NCBI GenBank assembly: GCA_964428175.1 | Contig: CAYRXM010000006.1 | Location: forward strand, 15,687 to 79,686 | Direction: 5' to 3' | Length of the DNA: 64,000 nucleotides | DNA from: CAYRXM01 sp964428175 | Lineage (GTDB): Bacteria; Chloroflexota; Anaerolineae; JAFGEY01 | In this document: piece after piece, positions 15,253 to 24,690 of the stretch | How the letters are laid out: every line of letters starts with the position of its first letter | How positions within the stretch are numbered: position 1 is the stretch's first letter | The notes under the pieces: generated by a model | What the model was told of the DNA's origin: nothing | What the model saw: only the letters and a program-made list of their open reading frames with translations | Database searches by the model: none | Translations under genes and position numbers: made by a program

Positions 15253-18063
15253 ATGTTGTTTATCGCCTTCAAACGTCTTTTTAACCGCCCGCTGCTGACG
15301 CTGCTGTCGATCATGGGTGTGATGCTGGCCGTTGGCCTGGTGGTCAGCATTCCCATCTTTGCCAAAGCGGTTAGTTTTGTCATGCTGCGTGAGCAGTTGG
15401 CCGAGATCGCTGCCACCACCAAACGGCCGGCCTTTTCGCTGCGCTATTACGTGCTGCCGGCCGGGCAGTACAAGCTGACCGTCGCCGACAGCCAGGTGTG
15501 GCAAGATCACCTGGTCGAGACGCTGGTTTCCGAGGTGGGTCTGCCTCTGCTCAGCGTCAACCGGCAGATGGAAACGAACGGCCTGCTTTTCCGCACCAAA
15601 GAATCGGACAGCGAATATGGGAAGGCCAACACCATTTTGCTCAAGGACACCAACATCACCCTCATTCCCGGCGTTGGATCCCACCTGACTTTTCGGGACG
15701 GCCAATCGATGGATGAAGCCGAACCGTCCGGCGACGTGCTCCAGGTGTGGGTACACAAGACGCTGTTCGACGAGATGGGGCTTGAAGTCGGCGAAGAGTA
15801 CGAACTGCGCGACCTGCGCCAGGGGATCGTCATTCGCACCCGCATCGCCGGCAGTTGGGTTTCCAAGAACCCGCGCGACACGTTCTGGTTTGGCAACCCC
15901 GATATGGGCCTGCGCCGCGCGCTGCTCACGCGCGTCAAGGACTATCAAACCACCGCCGAGCCGCTGCTCCAGGGCCAATTGGGCTTTGTGTCCTGGTATC
16001 TTATCATGGACGACAGCAAGCTCTCTTCGGAGCGGATGAAAGACTATTCGAGCGGTCTCAAAGAGGCCACCAAGATCATCGGCAAATACCTGCCCAACCC
16101 GCGCATGGACAGTTCGCCCGAATTGGCCATCGACAAGGCGATCAAGCGCGAAGCCGACCTGACCGTGCTGATGTTTGCGTTCAGCGTGCCGGTGATGGCC
16201 TTTTTGCTGTATTTCCTGGGCCTGCTTTCGTCGATCACCATTCGCTGGCAGCAGCGCGAAACGGCGGTGATGGCCAGCCGGGGTATGCGCGCCGGCCAAT
16301 TGATCGCGATCAGCGTCATCGAAGCGGCAGTGATCATTGGCATGGGCGCGCCGCTGGGCATTTTGGCCGGCATCGAACTGGCCCGGGCGATGGGCTATAC
16401 CGAGAGCTTCATGCAGTTCACCTGGCGCGAGCCGCTGCCGGTTTCGCCCACCACCTTTAATGTGCCGATGGTGATCGCGGCGTTGAGCGCATCGCTTTTG
16501 GCCCGCCTGTGGCCCATGATGCGCGCAGCCCGTACCAGCGTGGTGGCTCACGAACGCCGCCGCGCTCGCGCGCCCGACCAGCCCTTTTGGCAGCGCTTTT
16601 ATCTGGACTTTTTGCTGCTCATCCCGGTGATCTATGCCTACCGCCAGTTGACCCTCAAAGGCACGCTGGTGCCGGCAGCGCTCAGCGGCGAAGAGGGCGC
16701 GCAGCAAGACCCGCTGATGTTTTTAGTGCCGGCGATATTTACGCTGACCATCTCACTGCTGCTGGTGCGCCTGTTCCCCATCCTGATGCGCATCGGCGAC
16801 TGGTTGAGTTCGCTGGGACGCGATGCGACGCTGTACCTGGCTTTCCGCCAACTGGCGCGACAGAGCAACCAGTACACCAGTGCGCTGCTGCTGGTGATCA
16901 CCTCGCTCAGCCTGGGTGCGTTTATGGCCTCGATGGCGCTCAGCCTCGACCAGTGGCTGATCGACCGCGTCTATTATGCCATCGGCTCTGACGTGTTGAT
17001 CAAACAGACAGTCAGCCCGGAAGATGCCTCGGAAGGGATCATCCCCACCGAGGGAGCGTGGATTTTGCCGCCGGAAAGCTATGAAGAACTGCCCGGCGTG
17101 ATCAATGCCGCGCGTGTGGGCCTGTATGGGGCATCCATGTCCATTGAAGGCCGGCGCTCACTGCGCGGCATGTTTATCGGCATCGACCGGCTGGACGCGC
17201 CCGCGCTGCTCTTTTGGCGGCCCGATTTCAGTCAGGTTCCACTGGGCGAACTGATGAACCGGCTGGCCACCCGCGAGGACGCGGTGATCCTGTCCGAAGA
17301 GGCCATGCGGCGCGGTGAATACCAGATCGGTGACAAGATACATATCCGGGTGACCGTCGCCGATCAACCACTGGAAGCCGACTTTACCATCGCCGGGCAG
17401 TACAAATTTTTCCCCACCGTGTTCGAGGCAGAAGCGACGGCAGTGGTGGGCAACCTCGACTTTTTGTTCGATCAGTTGGGAGCCACCTTGCTGCACGACG
17501 TCTGGCTGCAAGTGGAGGACGATGCTGACCACGACCAGCTGGCAGATCAGGTGGAAGCCATGGGTGTGTTTATCGGACGCTGGGTCAACGCCAAGGAAGA
17601 GATTGCCGAAGAGCAGGCTCAAATCGAGCGGGTGGGCATTTTCGGTACGTTGACGGTGGGCTTTATAGCCGCAGCGGTGCTGTCGGGCATCGGCCTGCTG
17701 ATTTACAACTATGCCTCGCTGCAAGAACGCTTGTTTCGCTTTACCATTTTGCGCGCGGTAGGATTGTCTTTGCTGCAAGTGATCTCGCAGGTGTCGATCG
17801 AGTACGTCGTGCTGATGGTCTACAGCGTGCTCGGCGGGGCGCTGATTGGCGTGTGGGCTTCTGACCTGTTCATCCCCTTTTTCCAGGCCGCGGACATGAA
17901 CGTGATCCGCCCGCCGACGCTGCTGCCGCTGATCGCCTGGAACGACATCAGCCAGATTTCGGCGGCGTTTACGGTGGTGCTCGTCACCGCCCAGATCGCG
18001 GTCATCGCTGCCGCGCTGCGCAAGGGCGTGTTCCAGGCGCTGCGGTTGGGCGATCAAGAGTAG
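15253..18063 (+). CDS. FtsX/MacB-type ABC transporter permease (orphan)
   Basis: 936 residues. A first membrane helix at about 12-36 is followed by a large outer domain (to ~300), then helices around VLMFAFSVPVMAFLLYFLGL, IAISVIEAAVIIGMG, and VPMVIAALSASLL; a second half repeats the pattern with a further outer domain and three final helices. This double arrangement of roughly ten helices is typical of FtsX-like permeases of the LolC/MacB type, which move lipids, peptides or transmit force rather than importing solutes. No ATP-binding partner or membrane fusion gene is adjacent, so its ATPase must be encoded elsewhere. The frame is open far upstream of the promoter, but that region is antisense to other genes. 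Ends in a shared terminator facing dnaE. Confidence 0.85.
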   Translation: MLFIAFKRLFNRPLLTLLSIMGVMLAVGLVVSIPIFAKAVSFVMLREQLAEIAATTKRPAFSLRYYVLPAGQYKLTVADSQVWQDHLVETLVSEVGLPLLSVNRQMETNGLLFRTKESDSEYGKANTILLKDTNITLIPGVGSHLTFRDGQSMDEAEPSGDVLQVWVHKTLFDEMGLEVGEEYELRDLRQGIVIRTRIAGSWVSKNPRDTFWFGNPDMGLRRALLTRVKDYQTTAEPLLQGQLGFVSWYLIMDDSKLSSERMKDYSSGLKEATKIIGKYLPNPRMDSSPELAIDKAIKREADLTVLMFAFSVPVMAFLLYFLGLLSSITIRWQQRETAVMASRGMRAGQLIAISVIEAAVIIGMGAPLGILAGIELARAMGYTESFMQFTWREPLPVSPTTFNVPMVIAALSASLLARLWPMMRAARTSVVAHERRRARAPDQPFWQRFYLDFLLLIPVIYAYRQLTLKGTLVPAALSGEEGAQQDPLMFLVPAIFTLTISLLLVRLFPILMRIGDWLSSLGRDATLYLAFRQLARQSNQYTSALLLVITSLSLGAFMASMALSLDQWLIDRVYYAIGSDVLIKQTVSPEDASEGIIPTEGAWILPPESYEELPGVINAARVGLYGASMSIEGRRSLRGMFIGIDRLDAPALLFWRPDFSQVPLGELMNRLATREDAVILSEEAMRRGEYQIGDKIHIRVTVADQPLEADFTIAGQYKFFPTVFEAEATAVVGNLDFLFDQLGATLLHDVWLQVEDDADHDQLADQVEAMGVFIGRWVNAKEEIAEEQAQIERVGIFGTLTVGFIAAAVLSGIGLLIYNYASLQERLFRFTILRAVGLSLLQVISQVSIEYVVLMVYSVLGGALIGVWASDLFIPFFQAADMNVIRPPTLLPLIAWNDISQISAAFTVVLVTAQIAVIAAALRKGVFQALRLGDQE

Positions 18064-18087
18064 ACCCATCATCACCTGTCAACAAAA

Positions 18088-18118
18088 GAAACCCGGTTTT
18101 TGTCAAAAACCGGGTTTC
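18088..18118. terminator. bidirectional terminator between permease and dnaE; copy of a dispersed palindrome
   Basis: A perfect 14-base-pair stem (18088-18101 with 18105-18118) around the loop GTC. The flanking A and T runs within the arms let it act in both directions, for the plus-strand permease and the minus-strand dnaE. Nearly the same palindrome occurs inside the histidine kinase gene at 36717-36749, so this is a mobile repeat that may serve as a terminator here. Confidence 0.8.
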
Positions 18119-18126
18119 TCTATTTT

Positions 18127-21100
18127 TCACGCCACTTGCAGTGCATCTGCCCCCAGCATCGACTGGAGCGCGCGGGTCAGGGCGGGCGTGCAGGCGGCCC
18201 CCCTGGGATAGTCGATCTGCACCCGGTAGTGCCCGTTGACCAGCACAAACGTACACTGATCGGAGCCGGGGTGCTGCGCCAATTGCTCGCACACGCGCTG
18301 GATCAGCCCCAGGTCGCCGCCGTCGTCCGCCGTGCGGCGAATGACCAGCGTCAGGTGCCTGGGTGTCGGTTGGGGTTGGGGCGCGCTCTGGGCTGGCGCG
18401 GGCGGTTCGTCGACCAGGTTGACTTGCTGGAATTTGGTCTCGATGGAATCGCAGAGGATTTTGGGGTTGCCCCGCTCGGCATCGACCTTGCCCCTGGCGA
18501 TGATGATCTTGTCCGGTTGGAGCAGGTCGCGATAGGTGGCATAGGTGCGCGGAAAGAGCACCAGTTCGATGCCGCCCTGGATGTCCTCGATGTGTACAAA
18601 AGCCATCGGATCGCCCTTTTTGGTGGTGTGCGGGCGAATCCAGTCGATCACCCCGGCAACGACGACGTTTTGGCCGTTTTTCTCCTCAGTCACCTCGCCG
18701 CAAAGACAGGTCACTGTCGCCTGCCAGTCGCCGTTAACCCGCATCAGCGGGTGTTCGGACACGTAAAACCCAACCAGTTCTTTTTCCCAGTTGAGCATCT
18801 CTTTGGAAGAAATCTGCTCGACCTTGCCGCGATCCTTGATCTCGCTGCCGGTCAGCCGCTCGACCTGTTCGGGAAGGACGATGCTGCTCGGCGCGGCCGG
18901 CCCGCCGCCCATCAAATCAAACATGGTCATCTGTCCGATGTCCTGGGCATGATGTACCCGCGCACTGCCGGCGAGCATCTGATCGACCACCGCCAAAAGC
19001 TGTGCGCGCGTGCCAAAGCGGTCCAGCGCGCCGACCTTGATCAGGCACTCCAGCACGCGGCGGTTGAGCTTGCGCAAATCCACGCGGGCGCAGAAATCGT
19101 CGAGGCTGGCAAAAAGGCCGCCCTCTTGCCGCGCGCGGATGATCTCCTCAACTGCCGCGTCGCCGACGTTCTTGATCCCCCCCAGCCCAAAGCGAATCGC
19201 CCCGTTGGACAACTGGCACGAGGTGCTGATGTGGCGCTGCGCCTCCACCTGGCGTTCCGTGGCCTCGACGATGCTGAAATCGACCTCGCCGTAATTCACG
19301 TCGGGCGGCAGGACGGGGATGCCCAGGCGGCGGCACTCGCCCATAAAGAGCGCCACCTTGTCGGTGTTGTTCTTTTCCACGGTGAGCAGGGCGGTCATAA
19401 ACTCGACCGGATACCTGGCCTTGAGGTAGGCCGTCTGGCAGGTGATCACTGCATAGTCGGCGGCGTGGGCCTTGTTAAAGCCATAGTTGGCAAAATATTC
19501 AATCGCGTCGTAAATCTCGTCGGCTTTTTCGGCGGGGATGCCGTTTTTCTGACAGCCCTCGCGAAATTTGATCTTGTGCTCGGCGATCACTGCATCGATC
19601 TTTTTGGAAATCGCCCGGCGGATGACGTCGGCCTCGCCGCCGGTGTACCCGCCCAGGTCGCGCATGATCTGGAGGATTTGTTCCTGGTAGACAATGATCC
19701 CGTAGGTTTCTTCGAGGATCGGCTCCAGCGCGGGATGGATGTATTGGGTTTCCTCTTCGCCGTTCTTGCGCCGGCAGTAGGTTTCGATGAACTGCATCGG
19801 GCCGGGCCGGTAGAGGGCGACCACGGCAATGATGTCTTCCAGGCAGGTCGGGCGCATCTGGGCCAGCGTCTTTTTCATGCCCTCGCTTTCAACCTGGAAC
19901 ACGCCGACCACTTCGCCTCTGGTGAGCAGTTCAAAGATGCACGATTCGGCGGTGGGGATGTTGGTAAAATGCAGCGAAACGCCATGCCGCGCCTCGATCA
20001 ACTCGGCGGCCTTGCGCATCTGGGTCAACGTGGCCAGGCCCAAAAAGTCGAGCTTGAGCAGGCCGATGCTCTCGACGATCTTCATCGGGAACTGGGTGAC
20101 GGCCATGTCCGACTCGCCCTGCAATCGTACCGAATTGCCCGGCGCGCGGGCCAGGGGGATGTATTCGACCATCGGCTTGTCGGTGATGACAACGCCGGCG
20201 GCGTGGACGCTGGCGTGGCGCGAGACGCCTTCGACCTTGAGCGCGGTGTCGATCAATTCTCTGACGTATTCCTGAGATTCATATAGCTGTTTGAATTCGG
20301 GGTTGTCAAAGGCATCTCTGAGTTTGACCTTTGGCCCGCTGGGCACCATTTTGGCGATGGTGTCCACCTCGTTTAGCGGCACATCGAGCGCGCGGCCCAC
20401 ATCGCGCACGGCGGCGCGCGCGCCAAGCGTCCCAAAGGTGATGATATAGGCCACCTTGTCGACGCCGTATTTGCGCTTGGTGTACTCGATCATCTCCTGG
20501 CGGCGGTTGTCCGGGTAGTCGAGGTCGACGTCGGGCATGGTGACGCGCTCGGGGTTGAGAAAGCGCTCGAAAATCAGGTTGTTGGGCAGCGGGTCGAGGT
20601 GAGTGATGCCCAGGCTGTAAGCGACGATCGAGCCGGCGCCGGAGCCGCGCACGTTCCACCAGATGTCCTGCTCGATGGCGTAATTGCACAGGTCCCACAG
20701 GATGAGGAAATAGGTGTCAAAGCCCATGCTGTGGATCACGTCCAGCTCGTAATTGAGGCGATCCCACTTGTCCTGTTCCGGATTTTCATAGCGCCTGAGA
20801 AAGCCGGCCTCGGCCAGCTCGCGCAGGTAGGTTTGCGGGGTGTGGCCTTCGGGCACGGAAAATTCGGGCAGGTGATAGCCCTCACTCTCTACATCGACCT
20901 GGCAGCGCTCGGCGATACGCACGGTGTTCTCCAGCGCGTCGGGCCACTGCGGGAACATGGCCGCCATTTCTTCATCGCTCTTGATGTAATAGCCGCTGTC
21001 GGTCATGCGCATGCGGTCGGGGTCGGCGCGCACCTTGCTGGTCTGGATGCACAGCAAAATGTCCTGTGCGTCGGCGTCGCCGGCGCGCACGTAATGCGCG

Positions 21101-21720
21101 TCGTTGGTGGCGACGATGGGGATGTCGAGTTCGCGGGCCAGGGCGACCATCTTGTCGTTCAGGTCATCCGATTCGGGGATACCCTCGTGCTTTTGAATCT
21201 CGAGGAAAAAGTTGTTGGGGCCAAACACATCGCGATACCAGCGCGCGGCCTGCGCGGCCTGCGCGCGCTGACCCTGCATCAACAGGGTGGGCACCTCGCC
21301 GGCCATGCATGACGAGAGGGCAATGATCCCCTCGGCATGGGCCTGCAAAAAGGGCTTGTCGACGCGCGGTTTGTAGTAAAAGCCGTCCAACTGGGAGGCG
21401 GTGGCGATCTGGAGCAGGTTGCGGTAGCCGGTTTGGTTTTCGGCCAGCAGCACCAGGTGGTAGGGGCCGCGGTCCTTTTGTGGGTCCTTGTCGGCCATGC
21501 CACGCGGCGCGACGTAGGCCTCCAGCCCGATGATCGGCTTGACCCCGGCCCCGCGACAGGCGCGTGCAAACTCGACCACGCCGTACATCACGCCGTGATC
21601 GGTGAGGGCGATGGCCGGCATGTGCAGTTCTTTGGCCCGGCGGGCCAAATCCTTGACCCGGCTCAAACCGTCGAGCAAGGAGTATTCGCTGTGGACGTGG
21701 AGGTGGACAAACTGGGACAT
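18127..21720 (-). CDS. dnaE: DNA polymerase III subunit alpha
   Basis: 1197 residues, the length expected for DnaE1. The N-terminal PHP domain begins HLHVHSEYSLLDG (His6, His8, His10) and TDHGVMYG. Polymerase motifs MPDVDLDYPDNRR (395-407; Asp397 and Asp399) and LKLDFLGL supply the three catalytic Asp. The helix-hairpin-helix and OB-fold domains follow (GGIKNVGDAAVEEI; VAGVIDWIRPHTTKKGD), with a C-terminal tail of about 100 residues. It is the replicative polymerase, acting with the beta clamp and the tau complex. ATG 21720 follows CAGGAG. Single gene with its own predicted promoter. Confidence 0.97.
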   Translation of the reverse strand: MSQFVHLHVHSEYSLLDGLSRVKDLARRAKELHMPAIALTDHGVMYGVVEFARACRGAGVKPIIGLEAYVAPRGMADKDPQKDRGPYHLVLLAENQTGYRNLLQIATASQLDGFYYKPRVDKPFLQAHAEGIIALSSCMAGEVPTLLMQGQRAQAAQAARWYRDVFGPNNFFLEIQKHEGIPESDDLNDKMVALARELDIPIVATNDAHYVRAGDADAQDILLCIQTSKVRADPDRMRMTDSGYYIKSDEEMAAMFPQWPDALENTVRIAERCQVDVESEGYHLPEFSVPEGHTPQTYLRELAEAGFLRRYENPEQDKWDRLNYELDVIHSMGFDTYFLILWDLCNYAIEQDIWWNVRGSGAGSIVAYSLGITHLDPLPNNLIFERFLNPERVTMPDVDLDYPDNRRQEMIEYTKRKYGVDKVAYIITFGTLGARAAVRDVGRALDVPLNEVDTIAKMVPSGPKVKLRDAFDNPEFKQLYESQEYVRELIDTALKVEGVSRHASVHAAGVVITDKPMVEYIPLARAPGNSVRLQGESDMAVTQFPMKIVESIGLLKLDFLGLATLTQMRKAAELIEARHGVSLHFTNIPTAESCIFELLTRGEVVGVFQVESEGMKKTLAQMRPTCLEDIIAVVALYRPGPMQFIETYCRRKNGEEETQYIHPALEPILEETYGIIVYQEQILQIMRDLGGYTGGEADVIRRAISKKIDAVIAEHKIKFREGCQKNGIPAEKADEIYDAIEYFANYGFNKAHAADYAVITCQTAYLKARYPVEFMTALLTVEKNNTDKVALFMGECRRLGIPVLPPDVNYGEVDFSIVEATERQVEAQRHISTSCQLSNGAIRFGLGGIKNVGDAAVEEIIRARQEGGLFASLDDFCARVDLRKLNRRVLECLIKVGALDRFGTRAQLLAVVDQMLAGSARVHHAQDIGQMTMFDLMGGGPAAPSSIVLPEQVERLTGSEIKDRGKVEQISSKEMLNWEKELVGFYVSEHPLMRVNGDWQATVTCLCGEVTEEKNGQNVVVAGVIDWIRPHTTKKGDPMAFVHIEDIQGGIELVLFPRTYATYRDLLQPDKIIIARGKVDAERGNPKILCDSIETKFQQVNLVDEPPAPAQSAPQPQPTPRHLTLVIRRTADDGGDLGLIQRVCEQLAQHPGSDQCTFVLVNGHYRVQIDYPRGAACTPALTRALQSMLGADALQVA

Positions 21721-21776
21721 GGCGGCTCCTGAAAAATGAGGCGTAATGCGTGAAGCGTCAGGTACTTGTGAGGAGG

Positions 21777-21785
21777 ATTATACCA
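21777..21785 (-). promoter_or_regulatory. extended -10 promoter for dnaE
   Basis: On the minus strand TGGTATAAT reads from 21785 to 21777: a perfect TATAAT with the TGn extension, 57 bases upstream of the dnaE ATG. No good -35 hexamer is present. Confidence 0.5.
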
Positions 21786-21891
21786 TCAAGTGCGGGGAAA
21801 ATCCAGAAAACAAGAACGAATGTTCGACTATGTCGAGTGTGTTATTGCACGCCTGTCATACGCTTTTTGGCACAAAATGAGATCACGGCGG

Positions 21892-21930
21892 AAAAAAAGT
21901 GCGAATCTGGTGCGGACCAGATTCGCACTT
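21892..21930 (-). terminator. intrinsic terminator of the sigma/anti-sigma operon
   Basis: A perfect 15-base-pair stem (21897-21911 with 21916-21930, loop GCGG) lies six bases beyond the stop of the anti-sigma fusion gene, and on the minus strand it is followed by seven T (21892-21898). This is a textbook intrinsic terminator for the minus-strand unit. Confidence 0.88.
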
Positions 21931-21936
21931 GGCAAT

Positions 21937-24690
21937 TCACGGCAGATACAACAGCGGATCGACGCGCACACCCCTCTTCCTGATCTCAAAATGCAGGTGC
22001 GGGCCGGTTGCCGCGCCGGTTTGCCCCCGTGTGCCGATCGCTTCACCCTGGGCGACGGGCTGCCCCACCTCGACTCCGACCTGATCCAGGTGCGCGTACA
22101 GGGTTTCAAAGCCGTTCCCGTGATCGATGACGATCAGGTTGCCATACCCCTCGCGCGCTGTGGCAAAGCCGGCCCAGACCACGATCCCGCCGTCGGCGGC
22201 CACGACGCTTGTGCCTTCTTCTCCAGCGATGTCGATCCCACTGTGCCAGCCGCCTTGATCCGTGACGCTGCCAAACGGGCTGCTGATCGCGCCCGCCGCC
22301 GGCCAGACAAAATCGACTATTGGTTCGACCGGCGCGGCCACGCCGGCCTGGGCGGCCAGCATGTTCTGGATCGCCGTGTAGGCCGGGCGCGGCGTTCCGT
22401 CGGGACGGGTGATGCTGTACAGCAGGCCGGCGTCGCTGCGCGCCGGCGACACGTCCACGGTATACAGGAACGCCCCGCCGACATAGCCCTGTTGGGCCGC
22501 CCAGGTGTAGGCGGCGACGATGTAATCGGCTTGCTGCTGCTCGTCGATATCGGCGGTGAAATCGTATCCCTGCGGCGCTTCCATACCCAGCCCGTCCGTG
22601 GTGCCCCAGCCAAACTTGGTGATCCAGATGCGCTTGTTGCCATCGCCGTTTGCAGCCATGACCATCATGTACATATCCACCACCGTGTTGCGGAAGAAAA
22701 AGCTGCGGTGATTGTCGTACATGCGCGCCGGGTCAAAATCACCGCCCGGATAATACACGTCCGGCGGGTTGGCATAACCGAGGGCGTGGACGCCGACGAC
22801 ATCGCACACGTCTTGCAGTCCCGCGTCGTACATTTGTTGCAAGTAGACCAGGCTATCGACCGCCCACACGCCGTCGTTGATCTCCGTTGGTACCAGCCCG
22901 CCGCTGACGACCAGCGCGTCGGGGTCGGCGGCCTTGAGGGCGTGAAAAGCCGCTCGCAGCAGTTCGACATAGGCTGCGCCGTTCAACGGGGCGGCCTCCC
23001 ATCCATATTTCAGATTCTGCTCGGGCCAGATTTCGTAGGCCTGGACGCGCCCTCGGTAGCGCTCGGCCAGCGCGCCGGCAAAAGCGACCATATCTTGCAC
23101 ATCATCCGGCGGCGTGCGACCCTCACTGTCCGGGTGTGTCCAGAGCGGCGCGTCGATGATGCTGAACAATAATTTGATCCCGGCCTCGTCGGCGGCTTCG
23201 ACCAGTGCGTCGAGTTGTGCCCAGGCATATTGGCCTTTGAGCGGTTCGATCTCGGCCCAGCTCACTTGTTGCTTGTACCAGCCCATGCCCAGGTCAACGA
23301 CGGTCTCGATGACCGGCTGCGGCCCGATGAGGGCCTGGCTCTCGACGCCGACGGCCATGTGCGCGATTTCGACCGGTTCGACCATCGGCGTCGGCGCGGG
23401 GGTGACCGGCGGTGGCGGTGGCGTCGGCGTGAGTAAAGGCTGGGACACCCTGACCGGCTCGACGATCAGCCTCTGAGCTACTTGGAAAAGGATCGGTATG
23501 ATCGCCAGGTGTGCATCGTCGATAAAAGCGGTCGAGAGGAACAATGGAAGCTCGTTTTGCCCCATCACCCAGACGGTGACGTGATCGCTTTGCACCGCAG
23601 TCGATACCTCGCACTGCGCCCACAACAACTTGCCTTCCGCCCACAACATCCCGCCTTCCGCCGATCTCGTGTCGGCATCCCAGATCGGCTCGCTCCAGAC
23701 CACCGAATCGGGCGGCGTGGTTTGCATCTCGCCCGGTATCTGCCCCAACGGGTCGATGCCGCACTGCACCTGATAGCTGCCCAGGCTGTCCGGGTCGGAG
23801 ACCATAATACCGTTCACTTGAGATTTACCGTCGGCGCTCACGATTTGCACCCAGACGTTCAAGGCGACAAACTCGGCGCCCGGCACGGCCACGCGCTGCC
23901 AGATTCCGCCGCGGTGTTGAGTCGCCGAGGTGAACCACTGCACCGAACGCTGGCCCCCGTGAACGCGCGCTTCGATGTCGGGAAAGCCCTTTTCTGCAGG
24001 CAGTTGCAAGACCTTCCATACCGGCTGCGCAAGCGCATCATCGTACCACAGCGTCCAGCCATCGCTCACATAATTGTATTCATCCAACTGTGTAAACGCA
24101 TCTTCAAAGCCGCCATTGACCAGCAAATTGTCGTACACCCGTATCGGCGGCCCCGGCGTGGCTAACAAGGCAGTCGTCGCTGTCGGCTCCGGCGTCGACG
24201 TCGCTGCTGCCACCGGTTCAGTAGCCGTTGCCTCAACCTCGATCGCCGTCGGCTCAACTTCAGTCGCTGTCGCCTCAACCCCAGTCGCTGTCGCCTCAAC
24301 CCCAGTCGCTGTCGCCTCGATCCCGCCCGGCTGCGCCAGCTTGCGCTCGCTCATCTGAGAAAACACCAGGTCGAGCACGAAAATCAGCGCCACGATGGCC
24401 GCCACACCGGCCATCGTCTTGAATACGACACCCCATTTTTTAGACATCTCGGACCATCTCCTTTCGTGTTGCAAACGCGAAAAAAACCGCGCGCGCTGGA
24501 AAGCGGTCAGCCTGGGCGGGGGCGCTGCTTGAGCGAGCAGTTGGTCCTGCCCGGCGCAGGCGCGCGCCCATTCGGCGCAGCGCGTGCAGGTCAGCAGGTG
24601 CGCGTCGACCAGGCGCTGTTCGACCGCGCTGCGGTCGGCCGGCCGGAGGGCCAGCAGGGCTTGCACTGTTTTACATATTTGCTCGCTCAT
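21937..24690 (-). CDS. transmembrane anti-sigma factor fused to glycosidase-like and M23 (LytM) peptidase domains
   Basis: 917 residues from ATG 24690, whose first bases overlap the sigma gene stop (ATGA). Residues 1-60 hold a zinc-binding anti-sigma domain with HLLTCTRC (His31, Cys35, Cys38). One membrane helix (93-110) follows, then a linker of EATATGV repeats (124-160). Outside the membrane come a beta-rich region (185-400), a Pro-rich hinge (420-436), a barrel of glycosidase clan A type (440-780) with YEIWPEQN (Glu557), and an M23 peptidase (798-917) with HSGID (His816, Asp820) and HLH (898-900). The peptidase ligands are complete. The expected barrel nucleophile Glu is Lys692 (WITKFGWG), so that domain may bind rather than cut glycan. 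The design suggests direct coupling of cell-wall state to sigma release (inference). Confidence 0.85.
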   Translation of the reverse strand: MSEQICKTVQALLALRPADRSAVEQRLVDAHLLTCTRCAEWARACAGQDQLLAQAAPPPRLTAFQRARFFSRLQHERRWSEMSKKWGVVFKTMAGVAAIVALIFVLDLVFSQMSERKLAQPGGIEATATGVEATATGVEATATEVEPTAIEVEATATEPVAAATSTPEPTATTALLATPGPPIRVYDNLLVNGGFEDAFTQLDEYNYVSDGWTLWYDDALAQPVWKVLQLPAEKGFPDIEARVHGGQRSVQWFTSATQHRGGIWQRVAVPGAEFVALNVWVQIVSADGKSQVNGIMVSDPDSLGSYQVQCGIDPLGQIPGEMQTTPPDSVVWSEPIWDADTRSAEGGMLWAEGKLLWAQCEVSTAVQSDHVTVWVMGQNELPLFLSTAFIDDAHLAIIPILFQVAQRLIVEPVRVSQPLLTPTPPPPPVTPAPTPMVEPVEIAHMAVGVESQALIGPQPVIETVVDLGMGWYKQQVSWAEIEPLKGQYAWAQLDALVEAADEAGIKLLFSIIDAPLWTHPDSEGRTPPDDVQDMVAFAGALAERYRGRVQAYEIWPEQNLKYGWEAAPLNGAAYVELLRAAFHALKAADPDALVVSGGLVPTEINDGVWAVDSLVYLQQMYDAGLQDVCDVVGVHALGYANPPDVYYPGGDFDPARMYDNHRSFFFRNTVVDMYMMVMAANGDGNKRIWITKFGWGTTDGLGMEAPQGYDFTADIDEQQQADYIVAAYTWAAQQGYVGGAFLYTVDVSPARSDAGLLYSITRPDGTPRPAYTAIQNMLAAQAGVAAPVEPIVDFVWPAAGAISSPFGSVTDQGGWHSGIDIAGEEGTSVVAADGGIVVWAGFATAREGYGNLIVIDHGNGFETLYAHLDQVGVEVGQPVAQGEAIGTRGQTGAATGPHLHFEIRKRGVRVDPLLYLP
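24211..24321 (-). repeat. 21-base tandem repeat in the anti-sigma linker
   Basis: About five diverged copies of a 21-base unit encode EATATGV-like heptads just outside the membrane helix of the anti-sigma fusion. Such Thr/Ala/Val-rich linkers probably span part of the cell wall. Copy number may vary between strains. Confidence 0.7.

Noticed and set aside
18100..20286. A 728-codon plus-strand open frame opposite dnaE
   Set aside because: dnaE motifs on the minus strand are complete; the antisense translation resembles no protein.
24211..24321. Tandem 21-base units considered as a CRISPR array
   Set aside because: No spacers are present; the units are contiguous and encode a linker in a real gene. 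No CRISPR array or cas gene is seen anywhere in the window.
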